This document shows, in pieces, positions 35,519 to 44,237 of a stretch of DNA of 64,000 bases. Positions within the stretch are counted from its first letter, which is position 1, and each line of letters begins with the position of its first letter. This DNA is from Megamonas sp. UBA1796 (GTDB lineage: Bacteria; Bacillota; Negativicutes; Selenomonadales; Selenomonadaceae). A program made the translations under genes and the position numbers. The notes beneath the pieces were generated by a model. That model was not told the origin of the DNA, ran no database searches, and saw only the letters and a program-made list of their open reading frames with translations. The stretch is from contig DCFU01000052.1 of NCBI GenBank assembly GCA_002319795.1, forward strand, positions 51,349 to 115,348, in the 5' to 3' direction.

Positions 35519-35580
35519 AAGCATTAATTGAACTATATTCAATTAATGCTTCTAAGTGCCAATAAGCCACTATATTCAAT
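35519..35580 (+). promoter_or_regulatory. Long TetR-type operator before RND operon
   Basis: A perfect dyad with 14-bp arms (35519-35532 and 35538-35551) and 5-bp centre contains the same TTGAA-N5-TTCAA core as the tetR operator. The 12-mer ACTATATTCAAT inside it is repeated at 35569-35580, directly before the ribosome site, as an extra half-site. Confidence 0.7.
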
Positions 35581-35598
35581 AGAAGGAGTACACGCATC

Positions 35599-36723
35599 AT
35601 GAAATTACCAGCCACATTCTCCCCCTTTTTTAATAAGCGATGTTACTTTATTAGCGCAGGAATTCTAATCTTATTCATTATCACAGGATTCATATTTCAA
35701 GCTTACAACAAACCACAACCTGCTCCGGAAAGCATTGTTAAAGTTCGCACCATTACAATTGGCAATACGACCGACAAGCAAGGCGCCACTTATTCCGGTG
35801 AAGTACGCGGTCGCTATGAAAGCCAGCTCGCTTTTCAGGTCAGCGGAAAAATCAGTAAACGTTACGTTGAACTTGGCACATTGGTCAATGCAGGTGATGT
35901 ATTAATGGAAATTGATGCCAAGGATATCCAGCAAACCGTAAATAATAATGCAGCACAAGTAGCGGCGGCTCAATCACAATTAAAGCTGGCTGAAAGCAAT
36001 CTAAATCGTTACAGACAACTATTGGATCAGTCCGCTGTCAGTCAGGCTCAATATGATCAATATGTCAATGCGTATAATGTAGCTGTTGCCGCCTTGCAGC
36101 AATCTTCTGCCCAATACACGCAAGGAACCAATCAAATGGGATACAGTCTTCTTCGCGCTGATAAAACGGGTGTTGTCTCAAGCATCACTGCTGAAGCCGG
36201 ACAAGTAGTCAGTGCTGGTCAGACCGTCATTACAATCGTGCCAACGGGTGAGCTTGAGGTCGAAATAAACGTTCCTGAAAATCGAATAGAAGAGATTCAT
36301 AAAGCTGAACAAATCCAGGCAAGCTTTTGGGCACTTCCCAATATAATAGTCAATGGTCAAATAAGAGAAATTGCTCCCATGGCAGATCAAACAACAAGGA
36401 CATTTAAAGTACGCATCCACTTAATGAATCCGCCAGAGCAAATAAGATTCGGAATGACTGCTTCGGTTCAAATCAATGTTCGAAGTTCTTTGCAAATCAT
36501 AGCCATTCCCTTAGCAGCTATCTATCAGGATGGAAATACACCGACTTCTGTGTGGGTGGTAAAGAACAACCAACTCACATTGCAGCCTGTTACAATTGGT
36601 AACTTCGGCAGCGAAACAGTCGAAGTACTAAGCGGGCTTGCACGCGGTGACTGTATTGTAACAGCTGGTGTCCATAAATTACATGAGGGTCAAAAAGTGA
36701 ACACAGGTGGTGATACTTTATGA
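35599..36723 (+). CDS. RND efflux periplasmic adaptor (membrane fusion protein)
   Basis: A 374-residue protein with one N-terminal membrane anchor (about 16-34), barrel/lipoyl/alpha-hairpin layout, the lipoyl half V-S-G-K-I-S-K-R-Y-V near residue 80 and a Gln/Ala-rich hairpin (about 115-170). It links an inner-membrane RND pump to an outer-membrane channel. Its stop overlaps the pump start (ATGA). No TolC-like gene is present in the window. Confidence 0.92.
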   Translation: MKLPATFSPFFNKRCYFISAGILILFIITGFIFQAYNKPQPAPESIVKVRTITIGNTTDKQGATYSGEVRGRYESQLAFQVSGKISKRYVELGTLVNAGDVLMEIDAKDIQQTVNNNAAQVAAAQSQLKLAESNLNRYRQLLDQSAVSQAQYDQYVNAYNVAVAALQQSSAQYTQGTNQMGYSLLRADKTGVVSSITAEAGQVVSAGQTVITIVPTGELEVEINVPENRIEEIHKAEQIQASFWALPNIIVNGQIREIAPMADQTTRTFKVRIHLMNPPEQIRFGMTASVQINVRSSLQIIAIPLAAIYQDGNTPTSVWVVKNNQLTLQPVTIGNFGSETVEVLSGLARGDCIVTAGVHKLHEGQKVNTGGDTL

Positions 36724-39700
36724 AAAATTTCAATCTGGCAGCATGGGCTCTGAAGCACAAACAATTGATTTATTTTTTTATTGTACTCTTTTTCACCACA
36801 GGGGTATTTACATATATAAATTTAGGACGCATGGAAGATCCTGATTTTACGATTAAACAAATGGTTGTAAGCGTAAGCTGGCCAGGAGCTACTGCACGTC
36901 AAATGGAAGAACAAGTAACTGACAAAATAGAGAAAAAATTACAAGATTTACCTGGCCTTGATTATGTACAAAGTTACTCAAATCCAGGCCAGTCGGTAAT
37001 TTATGTTAATCTAAAAGATGCCGTTCCAAAGAAAGAAATTCATTCTAAATGGGTAGAAGCCCGCAATATGGTCAACGACATGGCTTCCACCTTACCGGCT
37101 GGAGTTCAGCCGCCACAGTTCAATGACCATATGGATGAAGTATATGGTATCGTTTATGCTCTTACCAGTGATGGTTATACCTATGAAGAAATGCGGGAGG
37201 CATCCGAAAAAATACGGCGGATCATCCTGGACGTTCCCACGGTAAGAAGAGTTCAGCTTATTGGAACACAAACTGAAAATATTTACATTGAAATCGAAAA
37301 CAGTAAAATGGCGCAGCTGGGCATCGACCCGGCTTTGCTTACTACTACCATTCAGGCTCAAAACGCGATGGCCCCTGCTGGAATGCTTCAAACAGAAACG
37401 GATGATGTATACCTTCGTTTGTCTGGAATGTTCGAGCGAGCCGATGATATTTTAACGCTTCCCATCACTGCCAATGGACGAACCTTTCGCATAAAAGACA
37501 TTGCCAAAGTCACGCGTTCGTACGTTGAACCAGCCGATCCCAAATTCTTTTACAACAAGCAACCAGCTATTGGCATCGCAGTAGCCATGGAACCTGGCGA
37601 AAACATTCTAAAACTCGGGAAAAATTTGGAAACAACCATGGCTCAAATAAAAAAAGAATTGCCGGCCGGATTCGAAATCCATCAAACCGTGAATCAACCA
37701 AATATCGTAGAATCATCAATCAATGAATTTGTAAAATCATTAGCTGAAGCCATTCTTATTATTTTCATCGTAAGTTTTCTTAGTCTTGGCATACGCTCCG
37801 GGTTCGTCGTTGCCCTATGCATCCCGCTTGTTTTAGCAATCGTTTTTACGATCATGTATCTGATGAATATCGAACTCCAGCGTGTTTCGCTAGGCGCTTT
37901 GATTATTGCGCTTGGATTGCTTGTTGACGATGCCATGATCGTAATAGAAATGATGGCGGTAAAGCTCGAACAAGGAATGGATCGGATTGGTGCCGCATCC
38001 TATGCATACAGCGTTACCGCTTTTCCGATGCTGACAGGAACGTTGATTACCTGTGCCGGTTTTATCCCGGTTGGTTTTGCGCAGGGCAGTGCCTCTGAAT
38101 TTTGTTCATCTATTTTTACCGTTATTACGATTGCTTTGATTGCATCCTGGATTGTCGCCGCTATGGTAACACCACTATTCGGATATTTACTCATAAAGCC
38201 TCTACACAAAGAAATTACAGAAAAGGAACCTGCTGTCTACAATTCGAAAATTTATATGTTATTCAGGCAAGCACTTTCCTGGTGTCTGACACATCAAAAA
38301 GTTGTATTAACTACGACTGTAATTGTATTTATCGCTTCCCTTAGCTTATTTGGCATGATAAAAGAAGAATTCTTTCCGGCATCAACTCGTTCTGAATTAA
38401 TTGTTCAACTTAAGCTGCAGGAAGGTGCTTCTCTAAAAAATACTGAAACCGTTGCAAATAAATTTGCGCAACAATTACAAGATGACCGGCTAATTGATTA
38501 TTATACCTATCACGTTGGTGAAGGAGCACCCAGATTTGTCTTGACCTTTGACCCCACATTAAATAAAACTAATTTTGCCGAATTTGTTATTGTTGCCAAA
38601 GACACGGATGCCCGCAATAAATTAAATACAAAACTTGACAAATTATTAGCAAACGATTTTCCTGAGGTACAAGTCCATACAAAAGTAATCAGTACAGGAA
38701 CCTCTGCTGATTATCCTGTTATGCTTCGTGTTGAAGGTTATGGTCATGATAAAGTACGGGCCATAGCTAAACAAGTAGAGACAGCTATGATAAATAATCC
38801 GGGTACGAAAAATGTAAATATGAATTGGAACGAAAAAAGCAAAATCATGCAGCTAAACATTGATCAAGATAAAGCCCGCATACTAGGTATCACCTCGGAG
38901 GCTTTAGCATCGACTTTGCAAACTGAACTATCAGGAACAAGCATTACTGAGTTCCGTGAAAAAGATAGAACAATTCCGATGATTTTTCGTTTTGATACCA
39001 AATCGAGAAATGATCCCTCCGTTATCAAGGATCTTTCGGTCCATATCAGCAATGGAAAGTATGTGCCGCTTGACCAAATCGCCACTATCAAATTCGCCAC
39101 GGAAGACAATTTGATTTATCGCCGTAACTTAAAACCAACGGTCACGGTTCGCGCCGAAACAAAACCTGGCGCAAGCGGTGCTGAAATCACACAACAGGTA
39201 TATAAAAATCTCCGCAGCGTTCGTGAAGGTCTTCCGGCCGGCTACAGTATCAAATACGATGGCGCCACGGAAGAAAGTGCCAAAGCTACAAAAATGCTTT
39301 TAGCACCTATCCCGGCAATGATTATCACCATTATGATTCTCTTGATGCTTCAATTGCAGAACATATCTAAAATGTTTTTAACCCTGCTTACTGCCCCTCT
39401 TGGTATGATAGGAGTGGCAATTGGTCTGTTTGTAACGGGAAAACCGATTGGGTTTGCCGTCCAGCTTGGCATGCTGGCTTTATCCGGCATTATTATGCGG
39501 AACTCAATTATCCTGATTGATCAGATTGACCAGCATATTGCCGCTGGTGAAAACCTTTGGGATGCGATCATGAATGCTACCCTAATCCGTCTGCGTCCAA
39601 TTCTGCTTACGGCCGCAGCGGCTATTTTAGCCATGATTCCACTTGTTTCCAATTTGTTTTGGGGACCGATGGCCGTTGCAATTGGAGCTGGACTCTTTTT

Positions 39701-39782
39701 TGCAACAATTTCAACCTTGTTAGTTCTGCCAGTCATTTATGAAGTCTGGTATAGTGTGGATTCAAAACATAAATCTCGATAA
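36720..39782 (+). CDS. RND efflux permease, HAE1-type
   Basis: A 1020-residue inner-membrane proton/drug antiporter with the twofold RND layout: single helix, large periplasmic loop, six-helix block, repeated. The proton-relay motif in helix 4 is G-L-L-V-D-D-A-M-I-V-I-E. Length fits AcrB relatives. Substrates cannot be assigned. It is coupled to its adaptor and under likely TetR control. The gene is AT-richer than the catabolic operons on either side, which may reflect transfer. Confidence 0.93.
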   Translation: MKNFNLAAWALKHKQLIYFFIVLFFTTGVFTYINLGRMEDPDFTIKQMVVSVSWPGATARQMEEQVTDKIEKKLQDLPGLDYVQSYSNPGQSVIYVNLKDAVPKKEIHSKWVEARNMVNDMASTLPAGVQPPQFNDHMDEVYGIVYALTSDGYTYEEMREASEKIRRIILDVPTVRRVQLIGTQTENIYIEIENSKMAQLGIDPALLTTTIQAQNAMAPAGMLQTETDDVYLRLSGMFERADDILTLPITANGRTFRIKDIAKVTRSYVEPADPKFFYNKQPAIGIAVAMEPGENILKLGKNLETTMAQIKKELPAGFEIHQTVNQPNIVESSINEFVKSLAEAILIIFIVSFLSLGIRSGFVVALCIPLVLAIVFTIMYLMNIELQRVSLGALIIALGLLVDDAMIVIEMMAVKLEQGMDRIGAASYAYSVTAFPMLTGTLITCAGFIPVGFAQGSASEFCSSIFTVITIALIASWIVAAMVTPLFGYLLIKPLHKEITEKEPAVYNSKIYMLFRQALSWCLTHQKVVLTTTVIVFIASLSLFGMIKEEFFPASTRSELIVQLKLQEGASLKNTETVANKFAQQLQDDRLIDYYTYHVGEGAPRFVLTFDPTLNKTNFAEFVIVAKDTDARNKLNTKLDKLLANDFPEVQVHTKVISTGTSADYPVMLRVEGYGHDKVRAIAKQVETAMINNPGTKNVNMNWNEKSKIMQLNIDQDKARILGITSEALASTLQTELSGTSITEFREKDRTIPMIFRFDTKSRNDPSVIKDLSVHISNGKYVPLDQIATIKFATEDNLIYRRNLKPTVTVRAETKPGASGAEITQQVYKNLRSVREGLPAGYSIKYDGATEESAKATKMLLAPIPAMIITIMILLMLQLQNISKMFLTLLTAPLGMIGVAIGLFVTGKPIGFAVQLGMLALSGIIMRNSIILIDQIDQHIAAGENLWDAIMNATLIRLRPILLTAAAAILAMIPLVSNLFWGPMAVAIGAGLFFATISTLLVLPVIYEVWYSVDSKHKSR

Positions 39783-39908
39783 AAATCATATGAATATTTG
39801 AAAAAGCAACACCATGCATCACTAAAATATAAGTCTGTACCGATTTCTCTGCCGAAACAACCAGCATAGGCGGGGGGAAAGAGAATGGATATAGATTATT
39901 TTCACAGC

Positions 39909-39946
39909 AAAAATCCGGCAGAGGTAGCAATCTCTGCCGGATTTTT
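39909..39946. terminator. Bidirectional terminator
   Basis: Perfect 15-bp arms (39909-39923 and 39932-39946) flanked by A-run and T-run serve both the RND operon and the convergent HAD gene. Confidence 0.88.
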
Positions 39947-39984
39947 ATTGCATAAGGTAGGGCTGCGCATACTCCCTATAAATA

Positions 39985-41463
39985 CTAGCGAGTTTTGTAT
40001 CCAGGGTAATCTTTAAGCTTTGTGTTTTTTGCCAGCATTTGCGCAATGCTCATGCCGCTATCAAGATCGTTTACCGCATTTAATGCCCGCTCTGACAAAA
40101 ATCCGGTTTTTGCTTTACCTAAGAACATAGTATCCTGCTCCGGCCATAACTGTCCAGTGGTTTCGTTTCTTCCCTGCAAAAGATATTTCACGTCATTGTT
40201 TTGATTGGCTTGTTCCAGTGAAATGGATTTTTTTTGTTCAAAAGCAGCAATTGCAGCGCAGAGCGCGGCGTCATCTTTTCGTTGACGGTTCATAATCAGA
40301 ACCATTTTTGTATCTTTGAATTCAGTGCAAAAATTAAAATCTCCCTGAGAATCCATTGCACAGAAAATTGGTCCTTGGCCGTGATACAGTGGACGGATCA
40401 CTTTTTCTATGCTAAGGGATTTTCCGACCCCCTGCGTTTGTGCATGGAGGTTGTAGTCATATTCGTTGATATAGGTGCCATCAGCAGCAAGTTTGTTTGT
40501 CATGCCAACTACATTTACAACATTTGGAATTTCAAAATATTTGACAGCTGCCCGGACGACATCGACTTGTGATGCTGATACAATCCATGGATCGATTCCA
40601 TTTGCCGCGAGAGCATGATAAAGCTCTTTTACTTCTGGCGTGACAGTTATGCCTTGTTTAAAAGATATGGTGACTTTTTCTGTGGAAGAACCGTCAATAT
40701 CCGGCGTTGTATATTTTTCAACTGTCCAGGTTTGCCCTTTTTGTGGATTGCTATAATAACTGTCACATTGATAGGCTAAATCAAAAATTTCCTTTGGTGT
40801 CATGCCAGTAAACCAGTACGTAACCCAGGGATAAGATATGGAGGTGTCCATAGTTTCAGATACAGCATCATAGAGCCAACGCATCTTAGCCTGGAAATCC
40901 TGATATGCAAAAGAATTTTTTACTTCTGGGGAGAGTTCACTGCCCGCTTTTTTCACTGCACCCATCGAATATAGGATTGTGTAATCCTTGACAGCATCGT
41001 CCATCGCAGATTTTAAGGTTATCTGGGATCCACTACCATCATTAGCCCCATAGGTCAGCATTAATTTATCTGGAGAAATTCCTGTTTGTAATATGTTGGA
41101 AAGCTTATCTGGCTTTATCGCAAAAGCAAGATGATCCAGCTGCCAGATCATAAGCTGTTCCTCAACATCCATGATAGAAGTTGTATTATCAAAATCAAGG
41201 ACAGCATAAGGTTTATTTTTTTTATCATAGCTTGTTGCATGATTTCCATATTGGCTGAGGAAATCATTTATGCTGGTCTTAGTTTCCACATCCCAATTTT
41301 TACTTTGCAGATAAGAGGACGATACATGATTTACACTCGATGAGGAGACTATAGGCACTGGGGATAATGCGGTTTGCGCATATGCCGGAGCTGGCAGCAG
41401 ATTACCGGATAAGGCAATTGTTAACGCGGTGCTGAGCATACAAAGAGATTTCATTTTTTTCAT
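39985..41463 (-). CDS. Secreted HAD-family phosphatase (phosphorylcholine phosphatase-like)
   Basis: A roughly 492-residue exported protein. The N-terminal signal peptide ends near A-P-A-Y-A-Q. The HAD nucleophile motif is L-D-F-D-N-T-T (about residues 88-94); later motifs include I-V-S-A-S and A-M-D-S-Q-G-D. It resembles PchP-type phosphorylcholine phosphatases, which release choline outside the cytoplasm. The start at 41463 is preferred to 41475, which sits directly on the AAAGGA ribosome site. It stands alone behind the terminator shared with the RND operon. Confidence 0.75.
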   Translation of the reverse strand: MKKMKSLCMLSTALTIALSGNLLPAPAYAQTALSPVPIVSSSSVNHVSSSYLQSKNWDVETKTSINDFLSQYGNHATSYDKKNKPYAVLDFDNTTSIMDVEEQLMIWQLDHLAFAIKPDKLSNILQTGISPDKLMLTYGANDGSGSQITLKSAMDDAVKDYTILYSMGAVKKAGSELSPEVKNSFAYQDFQAKMRWLYDAVSETMDTSISYPWVTYWFTGMTPKEIFDLAYQCDSYYSNPQKGQTWTVEKYTTPDIDGSSTEKVTISFKQGITVTPEVKELYHALAANGIDPWIVSASQVDVVRAAVKYFEIPNVVNVVGMTNKLAADGTYINEYDYNLHAQTQGVGKSLSIEKVIRPLYHGQGPIFCAMDSQGDFNFCTEFKDTKMVLIMNRQRKDDAALCAAIAAFEQKKSISLEQANQNNDVKYLLQGRNETTGQLWPEQDTMFLGKAKTGFLSERALNAVNDLDSGMSIAQMLAKNTKLKDYPGYKTR

Positions 41464-41532
41464 AAATACATCCATCCTTTCTGTTCTTAGTACAGTATAT
41501 TCTTCAGCTGAGGGTGAGATGTTATTATTTGA

Positions 41533-41697
41533 TTAAATTTTGGTTAATCCTGTGATCGTATTTTTCCAGACATCATGCTCTTTTCCATCAGGAAAAAGAG
41601 TGCCGTCTATTTGAATTAAAAGATCTTCTTGCGGTTTACGCCCAGTATTCTTGTGATGCCTGTCATTATTACCTTTGTTGGTTATATGTCGGAGCAT
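41533..41697 (-). CDS. Possible 54-residue ORF or gene remnant
   Basis: A frame too short for the usual cut-off: it opens M-L-R-H-I-T-N-K-G-N and ends T-I-T-G-L-T-K-I. Its second half (D-L-L-I-Q-I-D-G-T-L-F-P-D-G) reads like real protein. There is no ribosome site, so a 3' fragment of a lost gene is as likely as a live small gene. It is not recognised. Confidence 0.3.
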   Translation of the reverse strand: MLRHITNKGNNDRHHKNTGRKPQEDLLIQIDGTLFPDGKEHDVWKNTITGLTKI

Positions 41698-41737
41698 TTA
41701 TTACTTTTGAATAATAACTTAAGAGCCTCGGCGCAAT

Positions 41738-41830
41738 GGAATAATAAGCAAGACGCTCATTCAGGGCGTCTTGCTTATTATTCCGATAACTGCAAAATAC
41801 TATTCCGTTATATTGATATTATTCCGCTAA
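41738..41830. repeat. Perfect 19-bp inverted repeat and ATTCCG-TA motif array before fic
   Basis: Arms 41738-41756 and 41766-41784 are perfect inverted copies with a 9-base loop and no T-run. TATTCCGATAA at the right arm's end, then ATTCCGTTAT (41802-41811) and ATTCCGCTAA (41821-41830), form a small directly repeated set spaced about 20 bp. It fills the region before fic and probably acts as operator or promoter DNA. Confidence 0.6.
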
Positions 41831-41872
41831 AAGAATATACTAAGTTTAAAGTGCAGGAAGGATGTGTGCCAT

Positions 41873-42760
41873 ATGATAGTAAAAGAAGCGGCGGAGAAAT
41901 GGAACCTTTCGGAACGGCGGGTGCGTGTTTTATGTGCGGAAGGCAAAATCTATGGGGCGCGGCATAAAGGGCGCAGCTGGTGGATTCCTGACGAGGCGAA
42001 AAAACCGGAAGATGGGCGGTATCGAAAGGCGGAAAGACTGCTTATTCGTATCGACCGTAAGAAACAGGAGTTTGATTCCCGCAGGCCATTGACAGCTGGT
42101 GAAGCCCAGCGCCTGACGGAAGAATTTGCCGTGGAATACACGTATAACTCCAATGCGATTGAAGGTAATATGCTGACGTTGCGCGAGACAGATTTGGTAT
42201 TACGTGGATTGACGATTGATAAGAAGCCGCTTAAGGATCATATGGAGGCCGTAGGCCATAAAGAAGCCTTTGAGTTTGTCTGTGAGCTGGTAAAAAAGCA
42301 GGTGCCGTTATCGGAGCAAGTAATAAAGCAGATTCATTCTCTGGTTCTGTCCGGTAAGAAGGATGATCGTGGTGTCTATCGCCGTGTTCCCGTGCGCATT
42401 ATGGGGGCAAAGACCGAACCGGTGCAGCCCCCTCTGATTCAGTCCAGGATGGAGCAGTTATTGGATGTATATCAGAAGAGCAGCGAACATATTGTCCCAC
42501 GGCTGGCACGGTTTCATGTCGAGTTTGAGGGCATCCATCCGTTTATTGATGGGAATGGCCGGACCGGGCGTCTGTTGGTGAACCTTGAATTGATGAAGGC
42601 CGGATATCCACCGATTGATATCAAATTTACGGATCGGATTGCATATTACGATGCGTTTGATGCCTATCATGGGAAGCATAATCTGGTAGTAATGGAGAAG
42701 CTGTTTGCAGGGTATGTCAATGAACGGCTGGAGCGATATATTAGGATTTTGACGGACTGA
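41873..42760 (+). CDS. Fic-family AMP-transferase-like protein with HTH
   Basis: A 295-residue protein. An N-terminal excisionase/MerR-like HTH (about 1-45) is followed by the Fic domain with its active motif H-P-F-I-D-G-N-G-R-T-G-R (222-233). The inhibitory motif S-N-A-I-E-G (93-98, S-x3-E-G) lies N-terminal to the domain, which marks a class II Fic protein that inhibits itself. Fic enzymes transfer AMP or other phosphate-linked groups to proteins. ATG 41873 is 10 bases from AGGAAGGA. No antitoxin gene is adjacent. The HTH suggests it may bind the repeat array upstream. Confidence 0.88.
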   Translation: MIVKEAAEKWNLSERRVRVLCAEGKIYGARHKGRSWWIPDEAKKPEDGRYRKAERLLIRIDRKKQEFDSRRPLTAGEAQRLTEEFAVEYTYNSNAIEGNMLTLRETDLVLRGLTIDKKPLKDHMEAVGHKEAFEFVCELVKKQVPLSEQVIKQIHSLVLSGKKDDRGVYRRVPVRIMGAKTEPVQPPLIQSRMEQLLDVYQKSSEHIVPRLARFHVEFEGIHPFIDGNGRTGRLLVNLELMKAGYPPIDIKFTDRIAYYDAFDAYHGKHNLVVMEKLFAGYVNERLERYIRILTD

Positions 42761-42890
42761 GTTTTGAAAGTAGCGTGATTTTTTTGTTACCTAGTAAATG
42801 GGTTATGTTTTGGTAATACATAAGATGATCGATATCAGTGGAAATAAATGTGGGGCCAATAAAATCAAGGGTTTTAGGGAGTTGGTGCAA

Positions 42891-43370
42891 ATGAGGAAAA
42901 TCATCTTTGTCTGTCATGGCAATATCTGCCGTTCGACCATGGCCGAGTTTGTGATGAAGGAACTCGTACGGCGGGTCGGACTGGAGAATGACATTTTCGT
43001 ACGTTCTGCGGCAACGACACGCGAGGCGATTGGTGGCGATACGCACCCGGGGACCAAGGCCAAGCTGCGGGAAAAAGGCATTCCGTTTACCAAACGGCAG
43101 GCGGTGCAGCTTACATCTGCGGATTATGCTGCCTGCGATTATATCGTGGCGATGGATCAGGAGAACCTTGTTGGTATCCGGCGTATCCTGGGAGCAGATC
43201 CGGAACATAAGGTACATTTGATGCTCGATTTTACCGACGCGGCGCATGGTGAAGTGGCAGATCCTTGGTATACAGGCGATTTTGAGGCAACTTACGCAGA
43301 TGTGCTGCGGGGTTGTCAGGGGCTTCTGACTGAAATCCGGCACGGAGCTGGCGGATTGGCTTTCAAATGA
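42891..43370 (+). CDS. Low-molecular-weight protein tyrosine phosphatase
   Basis: A 159-residue phosphatase. The P-loop C-x5-R is at residues 8-14 (V-C-H-G-N-I-C-R-S-T), and the general acid lies in A-D-P-W-Y-T-G near 120. Length is typical. AGGGAG precedes the ATG at 42891; a longer frame from 42798 has no ribosome site. Bacterial relatives act on tyrosine kinases of capsule synthesis or on stress proteins; none is nearby. Confidence 0.9.
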   Translation: MRKIIFVCHGNICRSTMAEFVMKELVRRVGLENDIFVRSAATTREAIGGDTHPGTKAKLREKGIPFTKRQAVQLTSADYAACDYIVAMDQENLVGIRRILGADPEHKVHLMLDFTDAAHGEVADPWYTGDFEATYADVLRGCQGLLTEIRHGAGGLAFK

Positions 43371-43657
43371 ATTTTTTTGTGTATCGTGTGTAGAAAATAT
43401 CGGTATTACAGGTAATGCAAATATTATATATATTGTTTTTCCTACTATAAAAATCTAGCTGGTGGTTTTGCAACAATGCGAAATCAGAACTTTAAGCAGG
43501 AAGTAACATGTATCGGGGCTGTTTTTTGCGGTGATGCTGCTCTGGAAAACTGGCTGGATAAACGGATATAACAGTTGGACGTTATTTGGCCTTTCCATAG
43601 GTTCAGAGAAGTTATATAATGAAAGTGTACGATATTTTACAGGGGAGGCCATACTTT

Positions 43658-44065
43658 ATGGAAGATATGAAAAAGGTTTATGCATTCCTCGACAAGGCAG
43701 GGGTGTTTTTCCTGGCAACAGAAGATGGTGAACAGGCGAAATGCCGTCCGCTTGGCTTTAAAATGATGGAAAATTTTACGATTTATTTTGGTATTGGCAC
43801 GCACAAAAATGTTTACAATCAATTGCAGAGGAATGCAAATTGTGAAATATGTGCCTGCGTAAAAGACAAATTCCTGCGTTTTTATGGAGAGGCTGTTTTT
43901 GATACAGCACCGGAATTTGAGCAAAAAGCCCTCAATGTTATGCCGGATCTTAAGCGCATATACAACGGAGATACCGGTCTCAAAATGGGCGTGTTCCATT
44001 TGGAGAATGGCAAGGCGGAGTTCTGCAATGTCAAGGGACAGGTAGAGGAAAGCCTTAGTTTCTGA
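43658..44065 (+). CDS. Pyridoxamine 5'-phosphate oxidase-fold protein
   Basis: A 135-residue split-barrel flavoprotein-like protein (V-F-F-L-A-T-E-D-G-E near residue 16; C-R-P-L-G-F-K near 28). The start at 43658 follows GGGGAGG (43642-43648); an ATG at 43619 lacks a good ribosome site. It differs from the NimA-like copy at 5658. Members bind FMN or F420 and act in small-molecule reduction; the substrate is unknown. Confidence 0.82.
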   Translation: MEDMKKVYAFLDKAGVFFLATEDGEQAKCRPLGFKMMENFTIYFGIGTHKNVYNQLQRNANCEICACVKDKFLRFYGEAVFDTAPEFEQKALNVMPDLKRIYNGDTGLKMGVFHLENGKAEFCNVKGQVEESLSF

Positions 44066-44096
44066 TTTTTTGTTTGGCTGACAGAGGATATGACTT

Positions 44097-44137
44097 GGCG
44101 CATGCACGGGCATTGGCTCGCTGCATGCGCCTTTTTT
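44097..44137 (+). terminator. Intrinsic terminator
   Basis: GGCGCATGCA (44097-44106) pairs with TGCATGCGCC (44122-44131) and is followed by a six-T run. Confidence 0.88.
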
Positions 44138-44237
44138 CTGTCTGGGAGTTGGCAGCAGGTTGGAGGAAGATACTCGTACTTGCTGTGTTTTTTTATTTAC
44201 TGCGTTGCTTGGCATTGCTATTATAGATACATATATT

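Noticed and set aside
41575..41600. Hairpin CTCTTTTCC/GGAAAAAGAG upstream of the HAD phosphatase gene
   Set aside because: No T-run on either strand and it lies inside the possible 54-residue frame; probably not a terminator.
43505..43520. CATGTATCGG-GC shared between 43508-43520 and about 46926-46938
   Set aside because: Only about 12 bases match and the flanks differ; too short to call a repeat.
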